From the NCBI GenBank assembly GCA_038030265.1, contig CM075942.1, positions 51,798,751 through 51,862,750 on the forward strand: DNA of 64,000 nucleotides, in the 5' to 3' direction. Shown piece by piece: positions 1 to 11,935 of this stretch. Position 1 is the first letter of the stretch. Each line of letters opens with the position of its first letter. Position numbers and translations under genes: made by a program. The notes beneath the pieces are model-generated. The model was given only the letters and a program-made list of their open reading frames with translations, was not told where the DNA came from and made no database searches. This stretch comes from Corythucha ciliata. Taxonomy: Eukaryota; Arthropoda; Insecta; Hemiptera; Tingidae.

Positions 1-3000
1 AAAAAGAAAACCAGTCTGATGGTCTTTTCATCAGGATATCGACGCTGAATCCTCCCCCTAACGGATCTCAAAACCCACGCCTCTATTGTTGCTTTGAGAT
101 TAAGGAAATCGATTGACAAATAAAAAAAAGAGTTCTCTGCATCTGACAATGAGTACGGTACCCCATCAAGGAGGAAGGCTCGCGCCTTGATGACCACCGA
201 AGACCACTGTCGCCATCCATCCTCTCATGGACCTTGGACGATGTCTTTTTCGTGTATTTACGAAATATTCCGGGCAAAGTACGCGGCTGTAAATCACAGG
301 CAAACTACAAAGCAAGGCTGGGGAATACATTAAACGAGCCATTGCCCTGGCAATGAGCCTTGTTCCCCAACAAGGTGTGGGGAGGGGTCTCAAGCTTCAA
401 CTTTGCCCTTTCTTTAATTTCATATTTTTACCTCCAAGTTCAAAGAAGATGGAAAAAAAAAAAAAAAAATAAGGTGAACGCTCTCAAAATAGGAATGCAA
501 ATTTCGTAAACCTATCAGTGTTGTTGAGTCAAACCATGAGTCGAATTTACAAGACTTTTTATATCAATGACTTCGTTTTCATGCTCACGGACGTATATAC
601 GGCGTCATTATTAAAGGAAATAACTGCCAGAAGGCGATCGTTTTTACACATAAGTAAAGCTGATCTTGTTGGCTGTACCATAAACTTCACCTTCCAACCA
701 AAAGGAGGCTGTGTATACGACTTGAAGAACTTTTATTTACTTTTTTTATTCTTCGCATAGTACCGAAATAAACTTTAATAAGAATGAATTCTTAGTGTGT
801 TTTCAAAATGGATTTCAAGCTATGTAAGGAATAAAGAAAAGTGCAAGTGCATCTAACGCGTTGAAAAAAAGCCACCGTCTTCAACTCGGCTCTTTTCTAT
901 GGGATGCCTCACCCATGGGCTAATTTACTGAAAGGCGGCGAAAAATGCGGTGAATATGAGATTTTTTTTTCTCAAGCTCGGCGGCGCTTGCTTGTTAAGT
1001 AAAGGAATGCCGGAGGGAGCAGCGATACGCCATGGCTCTTTCTACTCGCACGACTCCCTCTGAGAATTCTACTGGGAGTGGAGGAAACATGGAAGAATTT
1101 GTTAATTAAACTGTTCATTAACGAGTATAGGATTAATGCAACTGGCTACTACCTCCTTCATGAGAAAGATGAGTGAGATTCTGAGAGGAAACTCCTGATT
1201 TTGGGCTATACAGGCGCCTTTTTTTCTGTGGAGGCACACCATTTTCAATTGATTGACACCCTGGCCCAAACCACCAAGATTCTACAATTATTCTTCAAGA
1301 AAACTCACAATGAAGCGTATTTCATCTTTGACGCTCATTCGAGAAGTCATAAAAACAAAGAGAGACGCACTTTTGAATCATCACATGAAGTGGCGGCGTT
1401 TGACTGCCCTTGACACTCGAACACGCTCAAAATGCGCATTCAAACGACAATGATATTGTTAATTACGTTGAGTTTCAACTCGTAATTAGATTTCTGTTCG
1501 TTCACAAAGTCAATCGAAGAAAAAGGAAAAGAAAGACGATCTCGCTACAATGAAAACAAAGGATTTCTTTTGTCAAAAACGGAGAATGGGAATAAAAACC
1601 AACTTTTTTTTAACTCATTCATTTAACGTCGATAGCATTTTTTTTCTTCATTGCCCTTTTAGTTCATCAACACATTATAAATATCTTAATCGTTCCATGA
1701 AAGAATGATTTATTTTTAATAGCTTCGACCGTCAGACTTAGACAGAAACGTCAGCAATAAGTTCGTCAGATTTTGACAGCGTTTTGAGGGACCTTAAAAG
1801 AGCGGCGAACTGTTTACACATTCAGGCCGAACGAAAAAATCGCAATAAACCCGAGGGGGGGAGAACAATTTCAATTGTGGTTGGGCATTCATGGCGAGTG
1901 TATTTTCCCCCAAGAGACGCAAAAAAAAAATCTTGATAGAATAAAAAGGCGTAACGAGCGAATAATTAACAGTAAAATAAAACAATATATGTCGATCAAG
2001 ATTTTGTTAAAAACTATTTGGGTGTTCTTGCCACGTCTCTATTTCGTATCATCTGATGTAGTGTGTATTGGGAGAACGCCCGTCGAAATAAATTAACGGT
2101 ATGCCGGTCACGATTTTGGGTGGGGGCGATAGGAACGTGAAATTAAAAATTATACAGGACGATTTAAGATTAAATTTTGAATAACTTTAAAAATCTAATT
2201 TGAGTAATTCAATTAAACTTCGCGAAAACGATATTATACTGCGGAAGTTAATTGATTTCGATCTCGTTGGGGTAGGCGACCCTAACGATTTTTATGGTTC
2301 AGGTTTTTCATACTTGTTTTTGTTGCATTGGGCGGCAGAGGTCTGATCAGAAAGGATTCGTTTTAAGTTCGTAACTCTCGAACGCACACGGTTATTAGCG
2401 AAAAATTAGCAATATCGTGATCACGTACCCCCCTCCATCCATTTCATTCAAATAGAGTTGATTTTTCTCACGCTGAAAACTCATCCCTTTTTGGGGGGGA
2501 GAGGAGGGCCTTTTGTTCACGAGCGAAAAATTGATTCATTACGCCCCCGGGAGTCTCTAAGAAAAGGCGTAACAGCTTTTTAACAAAATCTACAACGATA
2601 AGATTGAAGCTCAATGCTTCCATTTTAAGGACAATGAGCACGGAGGGAATTGAAATTGAATTAGGTCCTCTCCTATTCCGTCCTTCTCGACGGGTTCCGT
2701 TTTGCAGTTTCTTTATATTCGTCTCCAGGGACGAAATTAAACTTGTCAAAACAACATCGTTAAAATTCCTAGATGGAGGCTCTTTTTTTCGTCTTTCGCT
2801 GACCCGTCTCGCAGATTTTTGTTTATTTTGTCCCCGCCTCCACCCATTCCTGTCCAGTGGGGCAGGAGATTCCCGTTAATTAGAAAGAGGTGGGTTGCGG
2901 TAGGTTGGTTTGTGGCCCGTTTGACGATGTGCCAAACCGGTCAAATATTTCGCGCACTAGTTCTTTTTTTGGGGTTATTTTGTGTTGAGAGGGCGTGGGC

Positions 3001-3565
3001 GAGGGGTGGGGGGTAGGTAAATTGGGACCTTCTTCCCTGTCCTTTTCCTGTTACTTCAGATGTGCGATAATAATCAGAAAGTTGTAAACAACAGGATAAA
3101 AAAAATGTGGCGTGTGAGTTATAAAAAATGTTATTATCATACAGACGGAGAACCAGAACACAAGCTGTTTCGGGATGCCCTCGTGAGACACGACAAGCGG
3201 GATTTTGGAGATCGAAACCCAAAATATTTTGCAATTCCTAGAAATGATCACGAGGCCTTCGTTGTCCGAGAAACTCGTGAACAAGCAACAGCCCTTAAAA
3301 GCTGAAAAGTTGTATGTATTTGTGCCCACCGTGGCAATAATACGAAATTTCGGGGACGCTTTGAATGACCCGGCTAAAAATTTGCCTCTCATCCCATTAA
3401 TGAAACAACAATTTATTGCCAACGCGCAAATTGTTTATATATTTGTATTAATTGATTAATATAATGAAATAACCCAATTATAATAAAAATGATGTAATAT
3501 TTTGTATCGGGTATGTTATAAGGATGTTTATATACGAATTTTCCACCTTTTCTTTGTAGAAAGAG
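1..3565. other. No gene recognised
   Basis: AT-rich sequence with short open frames only, none of which reads like a known protein or has convincing splice partners. I see homopurine and homopyrimidine runs but no paired terminal repeats. It may be intergenic sequence or part of a large intron. Confidence 0.5.
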
Positions 3566-4136
3566 GGCCGAGAATCCGCGGTGTTTTGCGGTTTATGGCT
3601 GTAACTCGAAAATAACGCTTTCTGTGAAAAAAATATTTTTTGTAAAACATGGAAAGAACATTTTTATTCCTTTAAATTCACTACAGAAACATTTTTTTAG
3701 GGTGAGAATTAATGCCTTTGGTACTTATCTTTCAATTTTCATAATCATCAATATCTATGTTATTTCCAGATTGAAAAAAACGACAATAAAAACACAATTC
3801 GATAAAATTGTGCCCCTCCGCCCCTGAAGTTTCTAAAAGGCAATTTAGGTGGAAAAGTCTTGTACCATATCCACATCCATCGTGTACACATCCTGAAACC
3901 ACAGCATAGATATTTGGAATTGTGTCCCATTACGTCTGCTCTGTACATATTTAATTTATGTATAAATAATAGACCTAAAAAAATAGGGTTATAACGGTGA
4001 CTTCTGAGGGAAATTTAGCGCTCTTTAACGTTTTAGAGGGTAGATTTTAGCGTAGACCGAGTTATTTTCGAGTTAAAGGCAAACGGCAAAAAACAAAAAA
4101 GTCTAAAAGCAAAACAAAAATAGCGGATTCTCGGCC
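3566..4136. mobile_element. Inverted-repeat element (MITE-like)
   Basis: The left end starts GGCCGAGAATCCGC and about 45 nt further in has AACTCGAAAATAAC. The right end is the inverse: GTTATTTTCGAGTT, then GCGGATTCTCGGCC at 4123-4136. The arms are imperfect, because the right arm has an extra A-rich insertion. There is no coding capacity. No target duplication is clear, so the superfamily is undetermined. Confidence 0.5.
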
Positions 4137-5040
4137 ATCTGAAGTTTTTACAAGAAAATTTTGGTTGAAAATTATTACCCCCTCCCCTTCCCACAGACCA
4201 CATGATTACCTGGCTGCAAGTGCAGGACCAATGGAACACATCAGGAGATCAGGACCTCGTCTCATTTTTTGTTTACCTTTCCTACCACTAGACGCCAGCT
4301 CCTCCTTGGCTGTGACCTTTGGTGAAAGCAATACAAATTCAATTCAAATGGTGCTGAATCTCAAAGGTGTGGAGAACAAATAGAGTGAATTCTACTTAAA
4401 ATTCTCTTTAAACGAAATAAGAACAAAATTGTGTTCATTTTCGCTAGTTGAAATCATAACAAAGGACTGCATAAAACGTCGAGAAATCATTTTGGGATTT
4501 TATTGGCTTATTCAGGATTTGATAATGGATGCCGTCGTGCACGCCTTCCTTGCCCTTATAGAAACTGACAATGGAGAACTTGCATGAAATTTATTTTTCC
4601 TTTTTTTGATGTTCGGTCGAGAGAGGTGCTAAAATAGAACTAAACGGTGAAAACCGCACCGCGATAGGAGCGGACACTGATTTTTAATTAATTTTTATAG
4701 TTTTCGTGAGCCATCAGCTGATCGACTTCGTTTGACGTCACTACTTACCGTTCTCCTGCTCAATGATCACCCCCTAACCTATCCCCACTACCTGTTCCTT
4801 CCAACCACTCACCCAAGGAGATAAGAATAGTATGGAGATGACATCGAGGAAATTTTGAGAGTCCAAGTGGTAGGGATGAAAGAGTTATCACCGCCATGTT
4901 TGTTAGCACCATCTTCACTCCGTCGCGTCTTCGTCGTCCGTGTTACACTCCGATAAATTCTAGTGATAATTCACTGATTTTGTTTTCATTTCTGTATTGT
5001 TTTGTGCTTTAGCTTTTTAGTTTTTAGCTTTATAAGTTTC
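4137..5040. other. No gene recognised
   Basis: About 0.9 kb of AT-rich sequence upstream of the THAP relic. It could include the old promoter of that gene, but nothing diagnostic is visible. Confidence 0.4.
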
Positions 5041-5596
5041 ATGCCCGGTTTCAAGTGTGGAAACAGGGCATTTGTTGCATTTTGGGCAGCTCTAAACGCT
5101 CTGACTTTCATCGTAACAGTGGAGTTGCTTTTCACCGGTAAGCTTTGAAATTACATACTATTATTTTGCGTTTTTCCTTCTGATGGCCTGACATGAGAGA
5201 CTAGAGGACCGAGGACTTTGTCAAGCTTTAATGAAATCAAAAAAATTGAGGATGAGGATCTTGTTAAAAATGTGGACCTCGAAGAGCCTCTTACTGAGCC
5301 GCGAAAGAGAAGCTTAATAGGCATTCTTACTTCTTTAACGACTAGGTATTGTTTGTATTGATTGTAGATTCCCCAAAGATGAAAATTTGAAACAATAATG
5401 GGTGAGAACTGTGTGCCGTTTAAACTGGAAACCTAGCCCCAACAGTTTTACAGCACTCTACATTTTGCACTCATTGACGTATACCGGGACTTATACCTCT
5501 GGTCCTAGGCTTAAGGAAAATGCTGTGCCGACAATTTTCTGTGCGTATTAGGCTCATTTACAGCCCGGTACAAACAAGGTGAGTCTTGGATATTTT

Positions 5597-5606
5597 ATAG
5601 TAGAAA
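5597..5606 (+). repeat. Left target-site duplication of the LINE
   Basis: ATAGTAGAAA before the LINE, repeated directly after the poly(A) tail at 6929-6938. Removing the insertion and one copy leaves a 63-nt intron with GTGAGT at its 5' end and CAG at its 3' end. Confidence 0.9.
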
Positions 5607-6929
5607 CAATACTGTTATGGCCTGTTCCTAGATGTCGAAAAGGCATTTGACCGGGTGTGGCATCCGGGATTGCTCTCAAAGTTAAAATACCACCTACCCG
5701 ATACATACTACCGCATCCTGCAATCCTACCTTACCAACAGAACCTTTTCAGTGTGCTACCAAGATGCTACCTCCAAGTCCTATCCGATCGCGGCGGGTGT
5801 CCCCCAGGGAAGAATCCTTGGGCCCCTGCTATACATTTTCTACACACATGATGTACCCACCCAGTTAGGCATCACTTCTACCCAGTTTGCAGATGACCAA
5901 GCTGTCCTCGCCCGACTCACTGATCCAGATTCAGCACTTGCGACTCTGCAAGAATACGCTAATCGCCTTTATGAATGGAGCACCATGTGGAAAATAAAGC
6001 TTAATCCGGGGAAAACATCTTTGGTATGCTTTACCTATCGAACAGCAGCACCACCTACTGACCTTCTGCTCAACAACGAAGCCGTCTCTAGAAAGGACTC
6101 TGTTAAATATCTAGGGGTTACTCTGGATTGCAGACTATGTTGGAATACGCACATCGCAACTACAGTAACCAGTATCCGTTACCGTACCCGCCAGCTCTAC
6201 CATCTATTTGCTAGCAACCAGGTCCCCCTTCATACTAAGCGTCTAATCTATTTAACCCTCCTAAAACCAATCTGGCAGTATGCCTGCGCGATATGGGGGT
6301 CGGCCAGTAACACACAAATCCGGCGAATTTCCACACAACAGAACAAAATCCTACGCTTGGTCACGGGTGCACCATGGTATGTTCGAAATACTACGCTCCA
6401 TTCGGATCTCAATATGCCTGCAATTCCTGACATCATATCAGCCTCCTACAATAACATGGCCCACCGCATGATCAACCACGACAACCCTATAATTGCCGCC
6501 ATTCTCGAGGAACCCCGCCCACCGCGACCACAAAGACGCCTCAAGCGAAAATGGCATTCAGACCACCTAATACCTGAATCCTGATAGCTCAACCAAGCAA
6601 CTACTTATTGACCCTACCTATCTCTGGTCTCTCACTACCTCTACGCTGTTACCTCAAGTGTTTGTTATCCATTGTTGTTACTGTTATTCATTACCCATAT
6701 TATCAGCTGCTATATTCATTAGCCAGTGATGCTTTCGGTTGTTATTTGCTGCATTGAGATGTTATCTACACCAGTGTGTTTGTACCCCTAAAAACTATTG
6801 TATATAACTACCACTGGGTAGTCAATTTACCACATGCGCCGCATGAAAATTGTATAAATCAAATAATGTACCTACCCACTTGATAGTGTATAACACAATA
6901 AAGTTACTTTGAAAAAAAAAAAAAAAAAA
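5607..6929 (+). mobile_element. 5'-truncated jockey-like LINE insertion
   Basis: A non-LTR retrotransposon fragment containing the end of the reverse transcriptase ORF, an untranslated tail of about 310 nt, AATAAA at 6897-6902 and a poly(A) end. It is flanked by a target duplication ATAGTAGAAA (5597-5606 and about 6929-6938; the first A of the right copy merges with the tail). The sharp duplication, poly(A) tail and 5' truncation are typical of target-primed reverse transcription. The element lies in the same orientation as the host THAP relic, inside its intron. Confidence 0.9.
5622..6584 (+). pseudogene. Reverse transcriptase C-terminal part, jockey-like
   Basis: The open frame begins LFLDVEKAFDRVWHPG, the conserved RT block with the first catalytic Asp. 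It continues with AAGVPQGRILGPLLY, then TQFADDQAVLA, which holds the FADD catalytic pair, then KLNPGKTSLVCF and KYLGVTLD. The frame is open for about 320 codons to a TGA at 6582-6584 with no internal stop, so the copy is fairly young. The endonuclease domain, the first ORF and the N-terminal RT are missing, so the copy cannot be autonomous. Family placement rests on the motif order and the short poly(A)-ending tail. A finer clade call (jockey versus a neighbouring lineage) would need a tree. Confidence 0.9.
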
Positions 6930-7523
6930 TAGTAGAAAGTACCTGCTTTGCATTAATTCTCATATCCAAACAGGCCCATAAACCGCCTCGGCAACGAGTT
7001 TCGAGTCAGTTGGAGCTTTATCGATTTTCAAGACGACGTTTCACCTGCCAACGAAGATTTTAACTTGGAAGCACGCACGAAAGACGCTTCGTTTCTGGTA
7101 CTTTTCTTTGTTCTACTGTATTGCACAAAACGTGCAGTTTCAGCTCCTTGTGCTAGTGATACGGCAAATGAGCCCATTCCACTTTCCGCTTCTACTAGTC
7201 GGCAAACGATCTGGGACGACCTGGCTCACCAAGCCAGATGAGAACCGTGAAGATAAAGGGGAGCCTGGCAAATGTGCCTTATCTAGTCTACCTACAGTGG
7301 AGAGACAGGATACTCCGAGACATGGTACACCGAAAGGGCGGTTTCTGTCAGTTTCCGGACCAATAGGCCCTGGCTATATCTGCACCGCATCGTCGCTAAT
7401 CCGAATCCTGGTGAGTGGATCCCAAGCCTCGTGCGGGTCGTTTTTCCCAAGGGCGGGTGGGTCTTCGCAATTCACACTAATCAACTAGGTATGACCCCCC
7501 CCCCCACACACACACACATTTTT

Positions 7524-7672
7524 AGTGCATTTCATTCTGAAAAATGCACTATTGGTCTCGTCGTGATGGTGGCAAACATGGGTCATGGCATGTTTTTTTC
7601 ATGTTTCAGAACCTCTAGAACACGAATTTAGTGGTTTCCGGAATTCATATATATATATATATATATATATAT
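7524..7672 (+). repeat. Dispersed repeat ending in (AT)n
   Basis: About 125 nt (from GTGCATTTCATTCTGAAAAA) followed by an AT dinucleotide run (about 7648-7672). A close copy lies in inverse orientation at about 38035-38182, also bordered by an AT-rich run on the same side. This marks a mobile family of unknown class. Confidence 0.7.
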
Positions 7673-7709
7673 TGGTTTATATATTTATATATATCTTTAT
7701 GGCCGTTTT

Positions 7710-8830
7710 CTTGTTAGCACGATAACTCTCATAGAAGTTAATTTAGCGGAACGCGCTTTGGCACAAAAATCAGTAGTCATAAGACCCCGGTCGGTATTGC
7801 ATTTGGGCCAAATCGGACGAGGTGGAGGGGGGGAAATTAGAGGTTGAAATGGTCTAAAAATCACTATAAATCACCAGTTGGTTCTAGAAGCATCATATTC
7901 GGTACGTATACTCCATGTTAGAGTAGCCTTTGATTCCCATTTTAATTTTTTGAAAAAGTCGAAGGGGAGGGGGTGTTGCCCCCGGAGTGGAAGTAAGTGT
8001 GTGGTCTTGTTAGCACGATATCTCTCAAAGAAATCAATTTAGCGGAACGCGCTTTGGCACAAATATCAGTAGCCATAAGACACCGGTCGGTATTGCATTT
8101 GGGCCCAATCGGTCAAGGTGGAGGGGGGGAAAATAGGGGTTGAATGGTCAAAAAATCACTATAAATCACCAGTTGATTCTAGAAGCATCATATTCGGTAC
8201 GTATACTCCATGTTAAAGTAGCCTTTGATTCCCATTTTAATTTTTTGAAAAAGTCGAAGGGGAGGGGGTGTTGCTCCCGGAGTGGAAGTTAGCATGTGGT
8301 CTTGTTAGCACGATAACTCTTGAATAAATCAATTTAGCGGAACGCGCTTTGGCACAAAAATCAGTAGTCATAAGACCCAGGTAGGTATTGCATTTGGGCG
8401 AAATCTGTCAAGGTGGAAGGGGGAGAAATAGGGGTTAAATGGTCAAAAAATCACTATAATTCACCAGTTGATTCTAGAAGCATTAGATTCGGTACGTATA
8501 CTCCATGTTAGAGTAGCCTTTGATTCCATTTTAATTTTTTGAAAAATTCGAAGGGGTCAAATAAATCAATTTAGCGGAACGCGCTTTGGCACAAAAATCA
8601 GTAACCATAAGACCCCGGTCGGTATTGCATTTGGACCAAATCGGTCTAGGTGGAGGGGGGAAAATAGGGGTTGAATGGTCAAAAAATCACTATAAATCAC
8701 CAGTTTATTCTAGAAGCATCATATTCGGTACGTATACTCCATGTTAGAGTAGCCTTTGATTTCCATTTTAATTTTTCGAAAAAGTCAAGGTGGTGGGGGT
8801 GGTCCTTCCGGTGTGGAAGTGTAAAAATAG
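7710..8830 (+). repeat. Four-copy tandem repeat, unit about 296 bp
   Basis: The unit begins CTTGTTAGCACGATAACTCT and contains AATTTAGCGGAACGCGCTTT and TTCGGTACGTATACTCCATG. Starts are at 7710, 8006 and 8301. The fourth copy lacks its first 60 or so bases and joins directly at about 8557. Copies are roughly 90-95% alike by eye and lack a shared open frame, so this is non-coding satellite-type sequence. Confidence 0.9.
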
Positions 8831-9314
8831 CGTTGAACTTCACTAGTTCATCTTAGCGCTCTAAAATTCGACTCAATAATTTAATGTAACGAAAGCCCTG
8901 GGTTCCATTGAGATTTATCGAAAACTTTGATGGGGGAGGGTGAAATGGGGGATGAAATTTCAAGAAAGAAAGGAAAGAAAGAAAGCGTAAATTCACACGT
9001 TTAGGTATTATAAAATACGGCACAAAAATTTAATATTACAAAGCCCTTGGAAAACTACCGAAACTTTTCGACATTTTGAAGAGAGGGTGGTGAAAATAGA
9101 GGAAGAAGTTCGGCTTAATGAAACAAATAATGGTATCAAAATTATTACTTCTGGGACGGCTTAGGGTATCCGTGTACATAATGAAATGCACTCTTTCCGA
9201 CTGCCAGCTGCCGGAGCGAAATTTTTTATTATTTAATCCAGAGGCTGCTAATTTTGAGACAGAAAACAAAAACAATTTCTTGTTTTCCTGTCGTTACCAG
9301 ACGATATTTGGTCT

Positions 9315-9620
9315 AGGTGAAATTTGGTTATAAAAAAAAAAACAACCATTTTTCGGACTTGAACCTTTCACAAAGCCTAAGTTCGGTGCTTGTCTCGCCC
9401 AGAGGCCAAGTACAATCATGATTTTGGACCTTTAAAACCCAAATTAAAATTAACGAAGAAAAAATCGTGGCCTTAGATCCTTCAAAACGCCAAATTTCGG
9501 AGTTTTTGTTGTTTCTCAGAACTTGAGGTTTTGGGCCTTTCAAAGTCCCAATTAAGGATTTCCCATTGTTGGCAATCATTTCATGTAATGGCTCTGGCTT
9601 GATTCAGGAAACAATTTTCG
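9315..9620. repeat. Degenerate array, about 30-nt monomer (family C)
   Basis: Repeated modules of the form AATTTCGG...TTTTGG.CCTTTCAAAA recur about every 30 nt with heavy decay. They resemble the arrays at 21.0-21.9, 24.1-24.7 and 60.4-60.9 kb. Confidence 0.55.
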
Positions 9621-10137
9621 CGGCTCTGGCTCTTTAGAAAGCCAAAAGGATGGTTTATGTGGCCAAAAAGACGGATTCCCGGGGCCCAATTGGACTTCAT
9701 TTCATGAAAAATCTGACCTCAGAGTTATCATGTCCAGTTTTTGACCGCTTGGTCAATTTCTGGGGCTCTGTTTGACGCTAAGTTCCGATTTGTCCATCGT
9801 GAGGGTCACATAATTACCAAACGTTAGTTATCCATGAGATTTCAAAGGCTATTGATATTTTAATTTTTCACAAAATAAAATGGCCCGTGTTGAACAAGAG
9901 GAGGCAGCTGTCCTATCTTGTACCCCCCCCCCCCCCGGCCAAGCCCATGACTGGTACAAGTCAGTACCTATATTCATAAACTTTGGTCTTGATGTTGACG
10001 GTCTGAACACGTACACAAGGGAAGATTACGAATTGGAACATCACACAACAGACGGTTCAGGTTCAGACAACATTTTAACAACAACCCATAACAAAGGCGC
10101 ACATACATGACAAACCGTGGGAGGACATTTAACTGAC

Positions 10138-10404
10138 CTGAAAATTCCCTGTCGCGAAAAACCTTAAAGAAATTAATATCTTTGCTAGAGGAGAAAGTGG
10201 CAGTCCTTTGCGATGAGAACAGTCAGGCAAAATTCTTTCGATAATGTTACGGACCGTCATTTTATTGAAGCGATAACGCTTCCGAAACTGTTCTTCACTC
10301 AAATTGTAAAACGGGGCTTCCTCAAAGCCTCGTATATAATTTTTTGGAACACAAATTTCGTCGACGACACGAATAAATTCGATAAATTCTTCTGTATCTG
10401 ACAT
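10138..10404 (-). pseudogene. HARBI1-like nuclease, first exon only
   Basis: The 89-codon exon starts at ATG 10404-10402 (MSDTEEFIEFIRVVDEICVP) and ends LRFFATGNFQ, immediately before a GTCAGT donor (10137-10132). The block FYNLSEEQFRKRYRFNKMTV and the following GLPLSPLAKILISLRFFATG are typical of the N-terminal helical region of Harbinger nucleases, where an intron commonly follows. The exon itself is unbroken, but the DDE catalytic exons are absent downstream, so no functional protein can come from this copy. Confidence 0.75.
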
Positions 10405-10668
10405 GATGACACACTGTGAAGACTGTAAGGAGACCTTAAAGTTGGTCTCGAGCTCCTTTAAAAATTCACCCACTATAACCAGCAAATAGATTTCCTTTAA
10501 GGAAGCGATAAGTTGAGGTGGTTCTATGAATACCACATTTCTGATGGCTAAGGATCTCTTAAGCAGGCTTTAAGTCAAGGAGGGTAAGGTGCGTTTCTGA
10601 ATACGAAATATCGCGCAAAGGAGACCTTAAGTTAAGGCCTCTTTAAGGAAGGTCTATGAATACGGCCC
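10138..10668 (-). mobile_element. PIF/Harbinger remnant with one terminal end
   Basis: It contains a HARBI1-like first exon and, 264 bp upstream of it, a transposon end whose inward reading is GGGCCGTATTCATAGACC, followed outside by TAA (10669-10671), the 3-bp target type used by this superfamily. No matching opposite end or catalytic DDE exons were found between 9600 and 10137, so the copy is truncated. Confidence 0.7.
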
Positions 10669-11935
10669 TAAGTGGATCAAAATCGTACTTCCCCGGGACC
10701 CTTCAAATTTGTTGTTTTTTCAACGTCACTCTGAAAATACAATTCCGAAAATAGAACATTCAAATTGGAATATCGAATTCTGGTGTTAAATATCCTGTTT
10801 CACAGCCGCGTTATCGTATCCGAAAAAAAAATTATTAATAAATTACCAGTTTTTCGACCGAAAACAAGATTTTGAGGGGGTGATTCTGTAACTTTAAAGA
10901 GCCTGTTGTATAGTTCCTATCGAAAGTCACGATACTTAATTTTTCCTGTAAAAATAAATTAAAAGACTTTTCGATAATAAAATCTAAAACTTGTTCTCCA
11001 GTTGAGAAAAAAAAGTGTTTTAGTTAGAAATAAAAGCGAATTCAATTCCTTCAAGTTTCAAGCTTACTGGACTGCCAAGTGGTGCTATGTGGGCGTGGCC
11101 GAAGTCAGGCGCGCTCTCCCCTCTCTGGCCCCATAATACGCTATGCGTTATAAGAGGCGATGTCTATTCCATTCTCTTCTTACTTCCATGCACTCACCCC
11201 AATACGTCGGGGAAGTTTCGACTCATAATAAACCTTATCACCTTATCATCAACCCCTAGGACAGTTTGACATTATTGATACAAATCCCACGTTTTAAGGC
11301 AGTTCAGTGTTTTTCACATATTTTTTAAGTTTCTCTACGTAATAATTAGTGTCGGGAAGACCTGATTCGCAATCGACAGGGGCTACTTGATTTTTTGAAT
11401 CCGTCCGGCTTCAGATGAACATTATTTTCCTCACCTCTCTCTAGAATTCTAGATAACCAAAATGTCTTTTCACTCCGGCGCAGCTTACGGTAAAAACACT
11501 TCGTGTAGTCAAATTGAATCGTTTATTTATGAGTTGATTATAATAAATTATGCTTTTGAAGTCATAACAGACGTGTTTCTACACATTTACACCCTCCAGA
11601 GACCACCGTCAAAAGCACACGAATGTCGGGTTTGGTTTCTTCCGGGATTAGTCGAAATTGATGACTTTCGGGTGACAAGCAAACTCGAGACACAGGGTAC
11701 GGTGTACAGCACTTGTGAAACTGTGAGTATCACCATCACCCATGAAAACTTATTTTCTGGCCGTTGAGCTCACTACACTGTGTGTGTTTTTTTAAAGTCT
11801 TTGGTGGGATTCAGTGTTCGGTGTACCAGAAACGACTGCCCTTTCTTCTTTGACATATTCGTGTTCAATTCAGCCGCTACAGTTTTTCTGCGATTACTGC
11901 AATCTACAACGATCATCGTGGAACAATAGACCCCG

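Larger units (their letters stand above)
5041..7063 (+). pseudogene. THAP-domain protein, broken, split by a LINE
   Basis: THAP domains are C2CH zinc-binding DNA-binding modules. Exon 1 (about 5070-5137) reads CILGSSKRSDFHRNSGVAFH and stops at a GTAAGC donor. Exon 2 (5368-5578) reads FPKDENLKQ, a TAA stop (5396-5398), then WVRTVCRLNWKPSPNS, and finally LKENAVPTIF, the family's C-terminal signature. Exon 3 (6974-7063) reads AHKPPRQRVSS and is basic. The damage is an in-frame stop, Ser in place of two zinc cysteines (the GSS position, and an out-of-frame STLHF where CxxHF is expected), frame changes between NWKPSPNS and AVPTIF, and no usable start codon in frame. Splice phases agree at both junctions. 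The exon 2-3 intron is 63 nt once the LINE is removed. I see no reliable later exons. Confidence 0.75.

Noticed and set aside
5041..5137. Frame starting MPGFKCGNRAFVAFW as a membrane protein start
   Set aside because: The THAP match in the neighbouring frame explains the region and its splice donor better.
7108..7488. 126-codon frame downstream of the THAP relic
   Set aside because: Not in the frame predicted by THAP exon 3 and without recognisable motifs; later THAP exons cannot be assigned.
9880..10110. 76-codon frame beside the Harbinger remnant
   Set aside because: It contains a 14-base C run in the frame and matches no Harbinger domain; it could be chance.
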